Notes: a model not told the origin generated them from the sequence alone. A stretch of DNA of 27,047 nt from JAGXSE01 sp040757295 (GCA_040757295.1 JBFLXH010000035.1:1-27047); one strand, 5' to 3'; positions 14,768-23,617 are shown, numbered from the stretch's first letter. Numbers and translations: made by a program.

Positions 14768-15102
14768 CTGCCGCCACCTCTCCCTAAAGCCAGGATCAAA
14801 AGGTATCCCAAGTGAGCGCCAGCAAAAGCGCTGAAAATTAAAAGCATCTGCTTTGCCACCAGGCGAAGTTCCCAACGAAAAAAACCCGCTTCCAGGTTTT
14901 CCAGGGCCGTAAAAGTGCCTCCCAGAGCAGCAACCATTGCCCACAGCTTTAGGCGAGCAGCCAGGGACGCTGTAGATTTCAGGGGGAATTGGCTGGAAAA
15001 GACTGTGACCAGAGAGCCTACCAGAGTCCCTCCCACAATCACCCCCATGGCCACTAAGAAGGTTCCCAGCATGGTTTCCAAAAACCTGGGCACTGGTACC
15101 AT
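14764..15102 (-). CDS. ytrH: YtrH-family sporulation membrane protein
   Basis: A 112-residue membrane protein, practically the length of Bacillus subtilis YtrH (113). The family pattern is clear: FLVAMGVIVGGTLVGSL (first span), PLKSTASLAARLKLWAMVAALGGTF, and a last span around KQMLLIFSAFAGAHLGYLLI. YtrH is a conserved membrane protein of the mother cell, made under sigma-E in Bacillus and required for efficient sporulation. I chose the ATG at 15102 because it gives the family length and has AGGAAAGGGG just upstream; the frame stays open 42 codons further but only over a terminator. It is the first gene of the ytrH-ytrI pair. No convincing sigma-E promoter could be fixed by eye. Confidence 0.9.
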   Translation of the reverse strand: MVPVPRFLETMLGTFLVAMGVIVGGTLVGSLVTVFSSQFPLKSTASLAARLKLWAMVAALGGTFTALENLEAGFFRWELRLVAKQMLLIFSAFAGAHLGYLLILALGRGGGR

Positions 15103-15184
15103 CCCCTTTCCTGCATAGAACAGCATATGCACCACCTGTAGCAATGAGACCATCCAGGTTATGACTGTACGCTTGCGGAGGTGC

Positions 15185-15222
15185 AAAAAGAAATTGGCGG
15201 CCGGCAAAGCGCCGCCGCCAAT
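15185..15222 (-). terminator. intrinsic terminator of the coiled-coil gene
   Basis: On the minus strand ATTGGCGGC and GCCGCCAAT form a perfect 9-bp stem, followed by TTCTTTTT. It separates the coiled-coil gene from ytrH. Confidence 0.85.
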
Positions 15223-15266
15223 CACCAAACAATGTTTTTTCCTTTTTGAGTAAAAAACCTATAATT

Positions 15267-15605
15267 TTAAACCGGCCTCCTGCGCAGGGTCCTGATAGCC
15301 ACATCATGCTCTCCCACAATTTCAAATAAGGACTTTTGGTTCTCCTTAATTTCATGAATCTCCGCCTCGATCCTGTCAAGGCGGGCTTCCATGCGGGCCT
15401 GGCCTGCAGCCAGATCATCGACCCGGGAGCGCAGTTCCGCCACCTCGGAGCGCAGTTCCGCCACCTCGGAGCGCAGTTCCGCCACCTCGGAGCGCAGTTC
15501 CGCCACCTCGGAGCGCAATTCCTCCACCGCGGAATTTGTGTTCCCCACAATACGGATTAGCTCTGTCATCATCTGTTCCATACTTTTTAGCCGCTCTTCC
15601 GACAC
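15267..15605 (-). CDS. small coiled-coil protein with perfect heptad repeats
   Basis: A 112-residue charged protein predicted to be one long coiled coil. The heptad ELRSEVA is repeated four times in perfect register, then degrades to ELRSRVDDLAAGQARMEARL and IEAEIHEIKENQ. No membrane segment, signal peptide or catalytic motif. The GTG at 15605 was chosen because AGGGAGAGG stands five bases upstream; a TTG seven codons earlier would place that site within the gene. Proteins of this kind are common in Bacillota and have no assigned function; it may oligomerise or act as a spacer. Its own terminator follows, so it is probably a single-gene unit. Confidence 0.75.
   Translation of the reverse strand: MSEERLKSMEQMMTELIRIVGNTNSAVEELRSEVAELRSEVAELRSEVAELRSEVAELRSRVDDLAAGQARMEARLDRIEAEIHEIKENQKSLFEIVGEHDVAIRTLRRRPV
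15427..15531 (-). repeat. in-frame 21-bp tandem repeat
   Basis: Four near-identical 21-base units (plus strand GAGCGCAGTTCCGCCACCTCG) start at 15427, 15448, 15469 and 15490; a fifth, degenerate unit starts at 15511. Each encodes one heptad of the coiled coil, so gain or loss of a unit would keep frame and register. Confidence 0.92.
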
Positions 15606-15655
15606 CCAATCCCTCTCCCTTCTCAAGGCCGGGCTGTGGGGGATCTATCGCTGTC

Positions 15656-15671
15656 TCAACTGGGTCTTGGC
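15656..15671. repeat. end fragment of the 198-bp element
   Basis: TCAACTGGGTCTTGGC is identical over 16 bases to one end of copy A of the 198-bp element; the rest is absent. It lies in the 290-base intergenic stretch before the coiled-coil gene, where I see no other feature. Confidence 0.4.
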
Positions 15672-15896
15672 CCAGCACTCAATCGTGCAATCGCGTAATA
15701 CCCTTTTTGGAATCGTGCCTTGACCGGCAGAGCCCATCGCGCTTACTGTAAGTAATTAAGTGCTTAGCTGGTTGCCATCCGCGCTCAACTGGTAGTCGCA
15801 AAATCCCCCGATGCCTTAATCTATATTAATACTACCACAAGGCGGGGAAAATTCCTCCCCATGAAATGGCTGCAAAAAAATTTTTGGCAAACCATA

Positions 15897-17762
15897 TCAT
15901 TCCCGGGGGAGGATACCCAATTGGCGGAAGGTTTCTACCATCATGGCATAGGCCATACTCCTGGTCAAAGGTTCATTATTGGATGGCAACCTGGAGAAGA
16001 CCTCCTGGCTCAACCACCCCTGACTCTTAAAGTGCTCTTTAAGCTGCCCCGGCGGGATGCTGTTGGGGTCCAAACCTCTAAGGACCATCAGCACCTGCAG
16101 GGCCTTGGTTTCGGTCAAGGGAACATCTTTTTTAACCAGTCTATGTAATGCTGTTCTATCAACTCGGCCCGGCGCCCGGCGTTCGGCAACCACCATAGCG
16201 ATATGGACCATGGCCTCTTCCGGCATTACTTCATCCAGCCGCCAGTTGTTGTCATACCCGCCAATAATTACCCCTACCGGCAGCAAGGCCCTGAGGTAGG
16301 GATAGCCCCAGTGATTTTCCCATGGATTTTGGATGGCAAAGGGTCTCAGATAAGCCCCTTGCTTAACCAGCAGTTTCTGCACCTCTTCAACATCCTCCGG
16401 GCTGTAGGCCAGTTCCCGGGGGGTCATCCCCTTGGCTAGGCTGTACACACTGGCCACACCTGCTGCCTGACCGGTGGCCATCCCTACCGGAATTACCCGG
16501 GCGCTGCCCATGGCCAGGGAAGAGAAGGACGCAGACCGTCCAACCACCAGGAGGTTATCCACCTTGACAGGCACCAAGCAGCGGAAAGGAATGCTGTATT
16601 TTTTCGGATTGGCAATTGTAAACCCGGTGTTTTTCGGGCTGGTGGACTGGATATCCACCGGATAAGAGCCATGGGCAATACGGTCTGGGAAGTCCCTGTT
16701 CTCAACCACATCCAAAATGGAAAGGGTATACTCACCCTTGATATGGCGGGTTTGCCGGATATACAGTTCAGGCGCCGTCAAGGCCAGGTAGGCATTGCCA
16801 AACCCCGGGATATTCTGGCGCAGGAATTCCACAATGCGGGGCAGCTCAGCTTTGGCCAACTCGATGGCCTCCTCCTTGGCTGCTTCATCCAATCCATCTA
16901 CCCCAAAGATGTGCAAGGCGTTGATTAACACTGTACCGTCATACTGCCGCCCCATATTTAGGCCGCGCATCCGGAGACTGGGGCTGCTCGGTTGATAATT
17001 CCTCATTTCCTTGCCGAAACCCCACGCGCTAACCCTGTTGGCCCCAGTCATGGAGTCGTCGTCTTTGGACAAGGTAGCCTGGATCACTGACCAGTCAACC
17101 CCGCCGACGCCAAAGACCAGGGTTTGGGCCATGGTCCAGTTGACGCCGATATCCTCGGAGCCAACGGTATAAGGAACGCCCGCACTGGCGGCTACGTCAG
17201 CATCCTGGGTAGCGTCGATGACCCTTCCGGCATAATAGAAACGGCGCTCGCCCTCCTGGCTGACTTCAACTCCCAGGATCTTGGTCCCATCAGAACTCAT
17301 CACAGGAGATTCATATTTTGCATTTAATAAGAGGGTGATGTTTTGTTCCTTTTCCACCAACCGGTGGAATACGTTTTTCGCCTGTTCCACATCAAAGGAA
17401 TCCCCGCCCACCTCTTTAAAAAACTCGGCAAAGACCCCCTGGGTAAGGAGTTCCCCATTAGGCCCATAATTCATGTCAATGGAGTTCAACATGCCGAAGG
17501 TCATTAAACCGCCCAAGCCGAACCGTTTCTCCACCAAGAGCACCCTGCCGCCCAACCGGGCCGCCGCAACTGCCGCCGCTACCCCTTCGGGCTCGCCCCC
17601 CACCACGATTACATCAAAGTATTCGCCTGGGGGATTTCCGGCAACAGGAGGAGGTTCCCCAGGCAGGAGGAGATGCTCATTTCTATCTGTAAAACAGCCA
17701 GAAACGAGGACTGCCAGGATAATCAATAAAGAAATCAGACCAAAAAGACCCCTTTTTTTCAT
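15897..17762 (-). CDS. FAD-dependent oxidoreductase lipoprotein with SLH-like C-terminus
   Basis: A 621-residue exported lipoprotein: a basic start, a hydrophobic segment and a lipobox LVSGC with Cys23 as lipid anchor. From residue ~49 a Rossmann FAD-binding fold begins (VIVVGGEPEGVAAAVAAARLGG, shown in part, then VLLVEKR and GLGGLMT), typical of the FAD_oxidored group. A second signature is RVIDATQDADVAASAG, and RCLVPVKVDNLLVVGRS follows later. The last ~150 residues contain two stretches like S-layer homology domains (YPYLRALLPVGVIIGGYDNNWRLDEVMPEEA in pieces; EPLTRSMAYAMMVETFRQLGILP), suggesting contact with the cell wall. The substrate is unknown. The ATG lies 11 bases after AGGAGG, a rather long distance. 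Upstream is a deacetylase fragment. Confidence 0.86.
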   Translation of the reverse strand: MKKRGLFGLISLLIILAVLVSGCFTDRNEHLLLPGEPPPVAGNPPGEYFDVIVVGGEPEGVAAAVAAARLGGRVLLVEKRFGLGGLMTFGMLNSIDMNYGPNGELLTQGVFAEFFKEVGGDSFDVEQAKNVFHRLVEKEQNITLLLNAKYESPVMSSDGTKILGVEVSQEGERRFYYAGRVIDATQDADVAASAGVPYTVGSEDIGVNWTMAQTLVFGVGGVDWSVIQATLSKDDDSMTGANRVSAWGFGKEMRNYQPSSPSLRMRGLNMGRQYDGTVLINALHIFGVDGLDEAAKEEAIELAKAELPRIVEFLRQNIPGFGNAYLALTAPELYIRQTRHIKGEYTLSILDVVENRDFPDRIAHGSYPVDIQSTSPKNTGFTIANPKKYSIPFRCLVPVKVDNLLVVGRSASFSSLAMGSARVIPVGMATGQAAGVASVYSLAKGMTPRELAYSPEDVEEVQKLLVKQGAYLRPFAIQNPWENHWGYPYLRALLPVGVIIGGYDNNWRLDEVMPEEAMVHIAMVVAERRAPGRVDRTALHRLVKKDVPLTETKALQVLMVLRGLDPNSIPPGQLKEHFKSQGWLSQEVFSRLPSNNEPLTRSMAYAMMVETFRQLGILPRE

Positions 17763-17793
17763 TTATGGCTTTTCCTCCTGCTAATTAATTAAC

Positions 17794-18040
17794 CTATGGG
17801 GATCCAACAGTGTTTAAAATGGACTGGAATAAGGATTCGGGCGTTGCCGTACTTTTTCCGGCATCCAGCCTGCCTGCTGCCAAGGGGGGCGTTTCCGGCG
17901 CCACCGGGCGGGGCTTGATGGTGAAAACCAGCTGATACCCCAGGGAAGCTGCTATTTTTATCGCCTCATCGGCGGCCCAGCCATAGGGCAGGGAAAGAAG
18001 GGGTCCGGGCGGCCAAGGTTTTGCTCCGCCAGATTATTTT
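17794..18040 (-). pseudogene. C-terminal remnant of a polysaccharide deacetylase-like gene
   Basis: An open minus-strand frame without a start encodes GPLLSLPYGWAADEAIKIA, SLGYQLVFTIKP and a Pro/Ala-rich tail ending at TAG (17794-17796). The SLPYG...DEAI...LGYQLVFTI pattern is that of the last strands of NodB-type polysaccharide deacetylases. The first ~200 residues of the domain are absent; the DNA upstream to 18226 gives only short scrambled reading in other frames (FIRRYASPPAAKGG). It is therefore a broken 3' fragment. The rest of 18041-18226 holds nothing I recognise. Confidence 0.55.
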
Positions 18041-18226
18041 TCCAGGGAAAAACCTGGCGCCGCCCTTTGCGGCAGGCGGGGAGGCATAGCGACGGATAAA
18101 CAACTGCTGCGACAGAAAGCATCAAATTATTTTATTTTATTCGCTAACCCCGGTCATTCTTCCTGCTGCTCAGCAAGCAATTGTTTCTTCCAGGCAGCGC
18201 CCGGTATTTTTGGGCCTGCCCGTTCC

Positions 18227-19021
18227 TTAATCGGCAATCAAAGAACGGACAAGCTTATTCTTGGAGAGATCCCCTGCTGTCACCCAGGTCATCCAACCTT
18301 CCCTGCCAAAAAGGTGTGTGGTGATTTCCTTTTCGCTTTTGCCTCTCTGATATAACTCCCGTGCCAATTCTTGTTTTTCCATCAGGAAGTCTCTTTTTTT
18401 GGCCAAGCGTCTTTTTCCCCCAGCAACCACCCCCCGGTGAGCGCAAAAAACCATGTCGAAATCCGCCTGAAGAACGGCAGAAAGGGATGCAATCATCTGG
18501 CTCACCCGCTCTTCGCCCCGGAGATAATAAAGCCGTTCGCCCAGGTAAAGGTCTCCGGCAAAAAGCCACCCTTCTTGTTCCTCCAGCAGGACCAGGTGGT
18601 CCTGGGAGTGGCCGGGGGTGGGAATTACCCGGAAACAGCGACGGGATGTCAGGATGCTATCCCCTACCGGAGCTGCCTTGCCCGGCTGGCTCTGCCCCCA
18701 CAGGACTCTCTCGTAAAGAAGCAGGCGGGGTGGGTTTTTCAGCCAGGCCAGAGCTGCCGGATGAGCGAAGGGAACGATACCCCGGCTGTTCAGACAGGGT
18801 ATGTTTCCCGCATGGTCCTCGTGGTAGTGAGTCACCACAGCCTGCTCTACCTGGGCAGTGTCCAACCAGGCGGCAAACTCCTTGGCACCCCGCGGGTGAC
18901 CGCAGTCAACCAAAAGCCCGTCGACCAGATAGGCATGACAGAACATCAGGTGGCGGCCCCACCAGGTTGAAGCCAAAGCGATCTGGGTAATTCCGTTTGG
19001 GTAGCGGGATATTTTTAACAA
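18227..19021 (-). CDS. MBL-fold metallo-hydrolase
   Basis: A 264-residue metallo-beta-lactamase-fold enzyme. Metal ligands: HYHEDH at residues 65-70 (the HxHxDH motif), the His of TPGHSQDH, the Asp of FAGDLYLG and the His of CAHRGVV. The arrangement suits a two-metal hydrolase of the glyoxalase II / hydroxyacylhydrolase-like type. The C-terminal third (LAKKRDFLMEKQELARELYQRGKSEKEITTHLFG) is a helical extension seen in MBL proteins of the LACTB2-like group. The start is a TTG with AGGAGA nine bases upstream. The substrate is unknown, and the flanking genes do not suggest one. Confidence 0.9.
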   Translation of the reverse strand: MLKISRYPNGITQIALASTWWGRHLMFCHAYLVDGLLVDCGHPRGAKEFAAWLDTAQVEQAVVTHYHEDHAGNIPCLNSRGIVPFAHPAALAWLKNPPRLLLYERVLWGQSQPGKAAPVGDSILTSRRCFRVIPTPGHSQDHLVLLEEQEGWLFAGDLYLGERLYYLRGEERVSQMIASLSAVLQADFDMVFCAHRGVVAGGKRRLAKKRDFLMEKQELARELYQRGKSEKEITTHLFGREGWMTWVTAGDLSKNKLVRSLIAD

Positions 19022-19180
19022 GGCAGTATCTCTCCTGAAAAATGTTTGGCGGCAAAACTTATTTAAAAGTGAGCCTGATGAAAAACCAAAGGGATGACAA
19101 CTGAAGTTCCTTTCGAGTTAAGTCGGCATCCAGCTGGCAACAGGCAAAATTGAAGAGCCTTTTCTGTCCCTGCTTCATGA

Positions 19181-20437
19181 TTAATGAAACTCCACTTTTT
19201 GTCCGGGCTTTAGCCCCTCCAACCTGGGATTACGGATAACCCGGTCTCCCGGTTTCAGGCCGTCTTCAATCACTACTTGCTCGTTAGTGGCAAAACCCTT
19301 TTTCACCGGCTGGATAGACGCCTTCCCTTCCCTAACCAGCCAGAGAGCTTCCCCACCTTTATAGGGGAAGAGCACGGTTTTTGGCACCACCAACTTGCCC
19401 TCTTCCCGGTAAGTGATAAATTCCGCTTCCAGGTTGTAGCCCGGACGGATTTCTTTCAAATCCCCGTTTAGCTTGATTGTAACCTTCACCCTCTGTTCAA
19501 CCAGCCCTAAGGGAGAAAGTTTTTCCGTCGCGCCGGGGGCCATTTTTATAACTGCTCCCGGGTAAATTTTTTTTCCGCCTGGGTTTTCCTGCAAGAGCTT
19601 GACCTCCATGCCCGGTTTAATACTTAAAACATCCTCGGGCAGGAGAAATACCTCTATTTGCATTTCGTCCGGTTTAAACAGGGTTACCAGGGGCATTCCG
19701 GGAGCAATTACCGCCCCTTCCTGAACGTGGATTTCCCTGACGATGCCATCCATGGGCGCAAAAGTTTTTCCTTGCGCCTGCCGGTATTCCAAGAGGGCAA
19801 TCTGGGCTTCCAGGGATTTAATCAGCCCGTAAAAATGCTCTTTTGTCCCGCTTGGCGGGCTTCCCTGTTCTTGCATCAGCTCCAGAGCCTTCTCCTGCTG
19901 GGAAACCAAAAATTCCATCTGGCGAACGGTTTTTTCCGCGGCTTCGTAATCCCCCTTGCTGAGGGCCCCACCCTGATATAGGACATTTAACCGTTCAAAC
20001 TCGGCCCGGGCAGCCGCCAGCTGCACCATCGCCTGTTCAATCGCCAGCCGCTGCTGAGCTAATTGAGCCTCTAAGGGTGGCCGGAAGGCCTGCTTTTGCT
20101 GTCCCTCAATACTGCTCAATTGCCCCCGCAGGCTGTCCAGTTGATAGCCGATTTCTCTGGTATCCATCTCCACTAAGAGCTTGCCGCTTTCCACCTGCTC
20201 TCCCTCGGCAACTGCCAATTTGGCAACTTTTCCGCCGGCAGCAGAATAAATAACCTGCTCCAGTACAGGCACAACCAGCCCTTCTTCAGTAAAGGTTTTG
20301 GCAATTGTTTGGGGTTCTGCAACCACCGTTTCGACCTTTAACGGACGGACTGCGCCAGCAACCGCATAAGCCACCAAACCAAGCAGGAAGATCCCCCAAA
20401 TGACCCATTTGACAGAGCGTCTCATGAATAGGTTCAC
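19181..20437 (-). CDS. HlyD/MacA-family efflux adaptor subunit
   Basis: A 418-residue membrane-fusion-type protein. A single N-terminal membrane anchor (about 11-30) is followed by a biotinyl-lipoyl-like half (GGKVAKLAVAEGEQVESGKLLVEMD), a long helical hairpin (about 90-215, rich in Gln, Leu and Ala), the second lipoyl half (GIVREIHVQEGAVIAPGMPLVTLF) and a beta-barrel region ending DGLKPGDRVIRNPRLEGLKPGQKVEF. In Gram-positive bacteria such proteins work with MacB-like ABC transporters without an outer-membrane channel. It begins 18 bases after the permease. Start is either the GTG at 20437 or the ATG at 20425, which has GGGTGA eight bases upstream. Third gene of the transporter operon. Confidence 0.92.
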   Translation of the reverse strand: MNLFMRRSVKWVIWGIFLLGLVAYAVAGAVRPLKVETVVAEPQTIAKTFTEEGLVVPVLEQVIYSAAGGKVAKLAVAEGEQVESGKLLVEMDTREIGYQLDSLRGQLSSIEGQQKQAFRPPLEAQLAQQRLAIEQAMVQLAAARAEFERLNVLYQGGALSKGDYEAAEKTVRQMEFLVSQQEKALELMQEQGSPPSGTKEHFYGLIKSLEAQIALLEYRQAQGKTFAPMDGIVREIHVQEGAVIAPGMPLVTLFKPDEMQIEVFLLPEDVLSIKPGMEVKLLQENPGGKKIYPGAVIKMAPGATEKLSPLGLVEQRVKVTIKLNGDLKEIRPGYNLEAEFITYREEGKLVVPKTVLFPYKGGEALWLVREGKASIQPVKKGFATNEQVVIEDGLKPGDRVIRNPRLEGLKPGQKVEFH

Positions 20438-20455
20438 CCGCCTTCTATTTCGTGA

Positions 20456-22816
20456 TTAATCTCTTTCCTTCAGGACCTCCACCAAGACCAGCCGGTGGAT
20501 TTGCCTCGCCAAAGAAATTTGGGCTACCCAGATGGCAAAAGCAGTGCCGATAAGGGCAATGACAAAAGAGAAGGGTTCGAAGAATACAGGAAGGGAATAA
20601 AGGTCATTGTCCATGGATTTAGCCATAGCCTCATTCAGCATCACAGTCAGCGGGATCCCCGCGAGCATGGCAAAGAAACTGATAAACCACTGCTCGAAGG
20701 TTAGTACTTGCAGCACTTCCCCCGGGCTCATCCCTAAAACCCTGAGGGAAGCCAACTCTCTTTTCCGCTCTGACAGGGCTACAATACTTGAGCTGTAGAT
20801 AACCGCGAACCCGATAATCAGGGCAAAAAGGGCCAAGATCCAGATCATGAACCCAAAGGATTCCATCAATTCGTAAAATTTATCCAAGAGCTGGCTGCTG
20901 TCCTCGACGGAAGCCACCAGGTCCGCATCTCTGTATTTGTCTTTAATAGCAGTTATTGCTCCCGTATCCGCCGCCAACAGCATGGAGGTTGCCAGGTTGG
21001 TTTGGACCAGCAAACGGTTCAGAGCCTGCAGGTCCATGTAGGCATTGATGCCAATATACTGAGGGATGATGCCGGATACCGGCAGGGTAAGGGGGTCATC
21101 CCGGAATAAACTGCTTTCCAGGATGATTTCTGTTCCTACCCGGGCATCCAGGGATTCGGCCAACCGCCGGGACAGGAGCAGCCCATCAACGGGGGGGGTC
21201 AGCTTCTGGCCGCTGTCAGCCAGGATGTTATACAGCTGTGCATCCTGCTGCAAGCCCAATATCATAACATTCTTTTCCAGCCAGTTATTCTTAAGGGTAG
21301 CGGGCACTTCCAGCATTGGCTCCACCTTTTTGACCCCTGGCAGCCGGGCGAGTTCCCTTTTCACCCCTTCCAAGGGGACCGGGCTTTTAAAAACCAATTT
21401 CACATCATGGGTCTGCACCTTGGTGAACTGGTCAACAATCATGATATCGCTGATCTTTTGAAAGTACCAGGTAGTTGCTATCATGCTGAAGGATAAGGTG
21501 ATGCCCAAAAAGACAAAGAAGCTGCGCTGTTTGTTACGCATTAAATTCCGGGTAGCCATCTTCCCCTGGACATTGAGGCTCTTCCAGTACCAACGCCATT
21601 GCTCCAAAAGTGTTTTTTTGGCCGCAGGAGGCGCCGCGGGGCGCATGGCTTCAGCAGGCTGCAGCCTGAGGGCTTCCCTGCTGCCAAAGTACCCGGCAAA
21701 AAGGCTGAACCCGGCAGAGAGCAAAAGGCCTGAAATAAGGTACTTGAGAGACAGCTTGCTTTCCAGGCCGGGCAGGTTAAAAAACATCCGGTACAGTTCC
21801 GTTAAAGGAAAAGACAGCCAGATCCCCAAGAGGCCGCCGCAAACTCCGCCTGCTATCCCGATGATTAAAGGGTAGGACAGGTAGTGGCGCATTACCTCGC
21901 TACCTGAAAAACCAAAGGCTTTCAGCGTACCGATTTGGCCCCGCTGCTGCTCTACCATCCGTTTTAAAAGGATGTACAGGATTACAGCAGCTATTAGCAA
22001 GAATAAAACCGGGAGGCTTTTGGCTGTAGATTCCATTTGCACCAGTTCCTGGGTTAAAATAACATCACTGACATGATCTTTGCCGGGAAAAATGCTGGTG
22101 AGCCCGAACTTTTCCAGCCTTGGTTTCAATTGATCCTCAACGGCTTGGTAACTGAACCCGGGCTTCAGGGTAAAGACCAGCTCATTGATTAGAGCCTTTT
22201 CGCCAAACAGGTTCTTCATTGTGCTGAAGGGAATATAAGCTACCCCGAAGGTTTCCGGGGCAGGGTACAGGTCCCGGGCATCCCGTAAAGCATATACAAA
22301 ATCAGGGCTTTGAGCGATCCCTACCACCGTTAACTGGGCCTTTTTTCCGGCGGCAATTACCGTTAGGGTATCACCCAGACGCAGGTTATTGGCGGCAAAA
22401 AAGCTGGGGCTCAACCAGACCTCCTTGGCCTTGCCCGAAAAAGGAGAACCTTCCAGCAGTTTTGCCCCGTTTATGGGATGAACCTGGCCAGGGTTTAAGG
22501 AAACCAGCCGGAGATAGATATTTTCCTTCCGTCCCGGCATCAGGACCCTAACATCCTCAATCATCCGCCCGTCAATTGCCTCGATCCCCTCAATGCGGGC
22601 CAGCCTTCCCAATTCTTGAGCCGGTATTCCCCTGACTTGGGCAAAACCACCGGCAAAACGGAACTCCCGGTAAAACCTCTCCTTGGCTCCCATCAGGTTT
22701 TCGTAAACCATTGACGTGGAGGTGAACACCATTAAGCCGATAGTGATTACTGTCAGGCAAGCAAGGTAGGCTGCTTTGTTTTCCTTTAGATCACGCCATA
22801 TTTTTCGCCGCAGCAC
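20456..22816 (-). CDS. ABC transporter permease with two FtsX domains
   Basis: A 786-residue membrane protein of the FtsX/MacB permease group in its long, duplicated form. A membrane span at about 17-38 leads to an extracytoplasmic MacB-like domain. The first FtsX core follows (LPVLFLLIAAVILYILL, LIIGIAGGVCGGLLGIWL, LISGLLLSAGFSLFAGYF), ending in the typical LQPAEAMRP. The second half repeats the plan, starting NLMRNKQRSFFVFLGITLSF and ending in a second FtsX core (FMIWILALFALIIGFAVIY, LASLRVLGMSPGEVLQVL). The GTG start shares its G with the ATPase TAG stop (TAGTG), so translation is coupled. Such permeases export peptides or lipoproteins, or act by mechanotransmission. The substrate is not known. 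Confidence 0.93.
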   Translation of the reverse strand: MLRRKIWRDLKENKAAYLACLTVITIGLMVFTSTSMVYENLMGAKERFYREFRFAGGFAQVRGIPAQELGRLARIEGIEAIDGRMIEDVRVLMPGRKENIYLRLVSLNPGQVHPINGAKLLEGSPFSGKAKEVWLSPSFFAANNLRLGDTLTVIAAGKKAQLTVVGIAQSPDFVYALRDARDLYPAPETFGVAYIPFSTMKNLFGEKALINELVFTLKPGFSYQAVEDQLKPRLEKFGLTSIFPGKDHVSDVILTQELVQMESTAKSLPVLFLLIAAVILYILLKRMVEQQRGQIGTLKAFGFSGSEVMRHYLSYPLIIGIAGGVCGGLLGIWLSFPLTELYRMFFNLPGLESKLSLKYLISGLLLSAGFSLFAGYFGSREALRLQPAEAMRPAAPPAAKKTLLEQWRWYWKSLNVQGKMATRNLMRNKQRSFFVFLGITLSFSMIATTWYFQKISDIMIVDQFTKVQTHDVKLVFKSPVPLEGVKRELARLPGVKKVEPMLEVPATLKNNWLEKNVMILGLQQDAQLYNILADSGQKLTPPVDGLLLSRRLAESLDARVGTEIILESSLFRDDPLTLPVSGIIPQYIGINAYMDLQALNRLLVQTNLATSMLLAADTGAITAIKDKYRDADLVASVEDSSQLLDKFYELMESFGFMIWILALFALIIGFAVIYSSSIVALSERKRELASLRVLGMSPGEVLQVLTFEQWFISFFAMLAGIPLTVMLNEAMAKSMDNDLYSLPVFFEPFSFVIALIGTAFAIWVAQISLARQIHRLVLVEVLKERD

Positions 22817-23520
22817 TACCAGGACACCTCCTCCGGTTGCAGGGGTTTTTCCACCGTCCGCCAGCGATCCAGCCGGCCATCCTTCATGTAAACAACCCGG
22901 TCAGCCATTTCGGCAATCCCGGCGTTGTGGGTAATTACGATCACAGTCTTCCTGTAATCCCGGTTAAACTTTCTTAAGAGCTTCAGCACCTGAATCCCTG
23001 TTTGGAAATCCAGGGCCCCGGTGGGTTCATCACACAAGAGGATCTCCGGGTTTTTGGCAACCGCCCTGGCAACGGCAACCCGCTGCTGTTCACCGCCGGA
23101 CATCTGGGAAGGAAAATGGTCTTTCCGGTCAGCCAAGCCAACTTCAGCCAGGACATCATCCACCGGCAGCGGGTCTAAGGCGATTTCCGCAGCCAGGTGA
23201 ACATTTTCCCAAGCAGTCAGGTTAGGCATTAAATTATAGAACTGAAAAATAAAGCCGACGGCCTCCCTGCGGTACCGGGTAAGCCCTTTTTCATCCATGG
23301 TGTGCAGAGGGCGTCCCTGATAAAAAAGCTCGCCGCTGGACAACCTGTCCATTCCCCCAATCATGTTTAAAAGGGTGCTTTTGCCCGATCCGCTGGGACC
23401 AAGCACTACCAGGAACTCGCCGCCGAAGATTTGAATATCCACCTCTTTTAGAGCATGGACCCGGACCTCTCCCATTTGATACCATTTGCTTAAGTTTCGC
23501 CCTTCCAGGATAACCTCCAT
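22816..23520 (-). CDS. ABC transporter ATP-binding protein (MacB/LolD type)
   Basis: A 234-residue ATPase powering the adjacent permease. Walker A GPSGSGKST (41-49), Q-loop Gln93 in FIFQFYNL, signature MSGGEQQRVAVARA (the usual Leu replaced by Met), Walker B ILLCDEPTGALD (160-171) and switch His198 in VIVITHN. The N-terminus LSKWYQMGEVRVHALKEVD is characteristic of the MacB/LolD/FtsE group. The ATG at 23520 was chosen for its near-ideal AAAGGAGGTG site; the frame is open 25 codons further upstream without support. It is the first gene of ATPase - permease - adaptor and follows the terminator at 23594. Confidence 0.95.
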   Translation of the reverse strand: MEVILEGRNLSKWYQMGEVRVHALKEVDIQIFGGEFLVVLGPSGSGKSTLLNMIGGMDRLSSGELFYQGRPLHTMDEKGLTRYRREAVGFIFQFYNLMPNLTAWENVHLAAEIALDPLPVDDVLAEVGLADRKDHFPSQMSGGEQQRVAVARAVAKNPEILLCDEPTGALDFQTGIQVLKLLRKFNRDYRKTVIVITHNAGIAEMADRVVYMKDGRLDRWRTVEKPLQPEEVSW

Positions 23521-23593
23521 TTGAAACCACCTCCTTTGACCCCTCTTTTCCATGACCATTATAGCAAAACGAAAGAGAAAAATGCCACAAGCC

Positions 23594-23617
23594 AAAAAAA
23601 ACCCGCAGTTGCGGGTT
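23594..23617 (-). terminator. strong intrinsic terminator
   Basis: On the minus strand AACCCGC-AACT-GCGGGTT (7-bp perfect stem) followed by an eight-base T run that begins within the stem. It ends the amidase-asparaginase unit 45 bases after the last reading frame and insulates the ABC operon. Confidence 0.93.

Noticed and set aside
15427..15531. CRISPR-like or minisatellite array
   Set aside because: The 21-base units are contiguous and encode heptads of a coiled coil in frame, so they are part of a gene.
14770..15550. Long frame beginning with repeated PRWRNCA, fused ahead of ytrI
   Set aside because: It is an out-of-phase reading of the 21-bp repeat and of ytrH. The real ytrI starts at the GTG at 14767.
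18361..18990. Long plus-strand frames of about 200 codons across the MBL gene
   Set aside because: Antisense readings of a well-supported metallo-hydrolase, rich in Pro, Gly, Arg and Ser, without a known domain.
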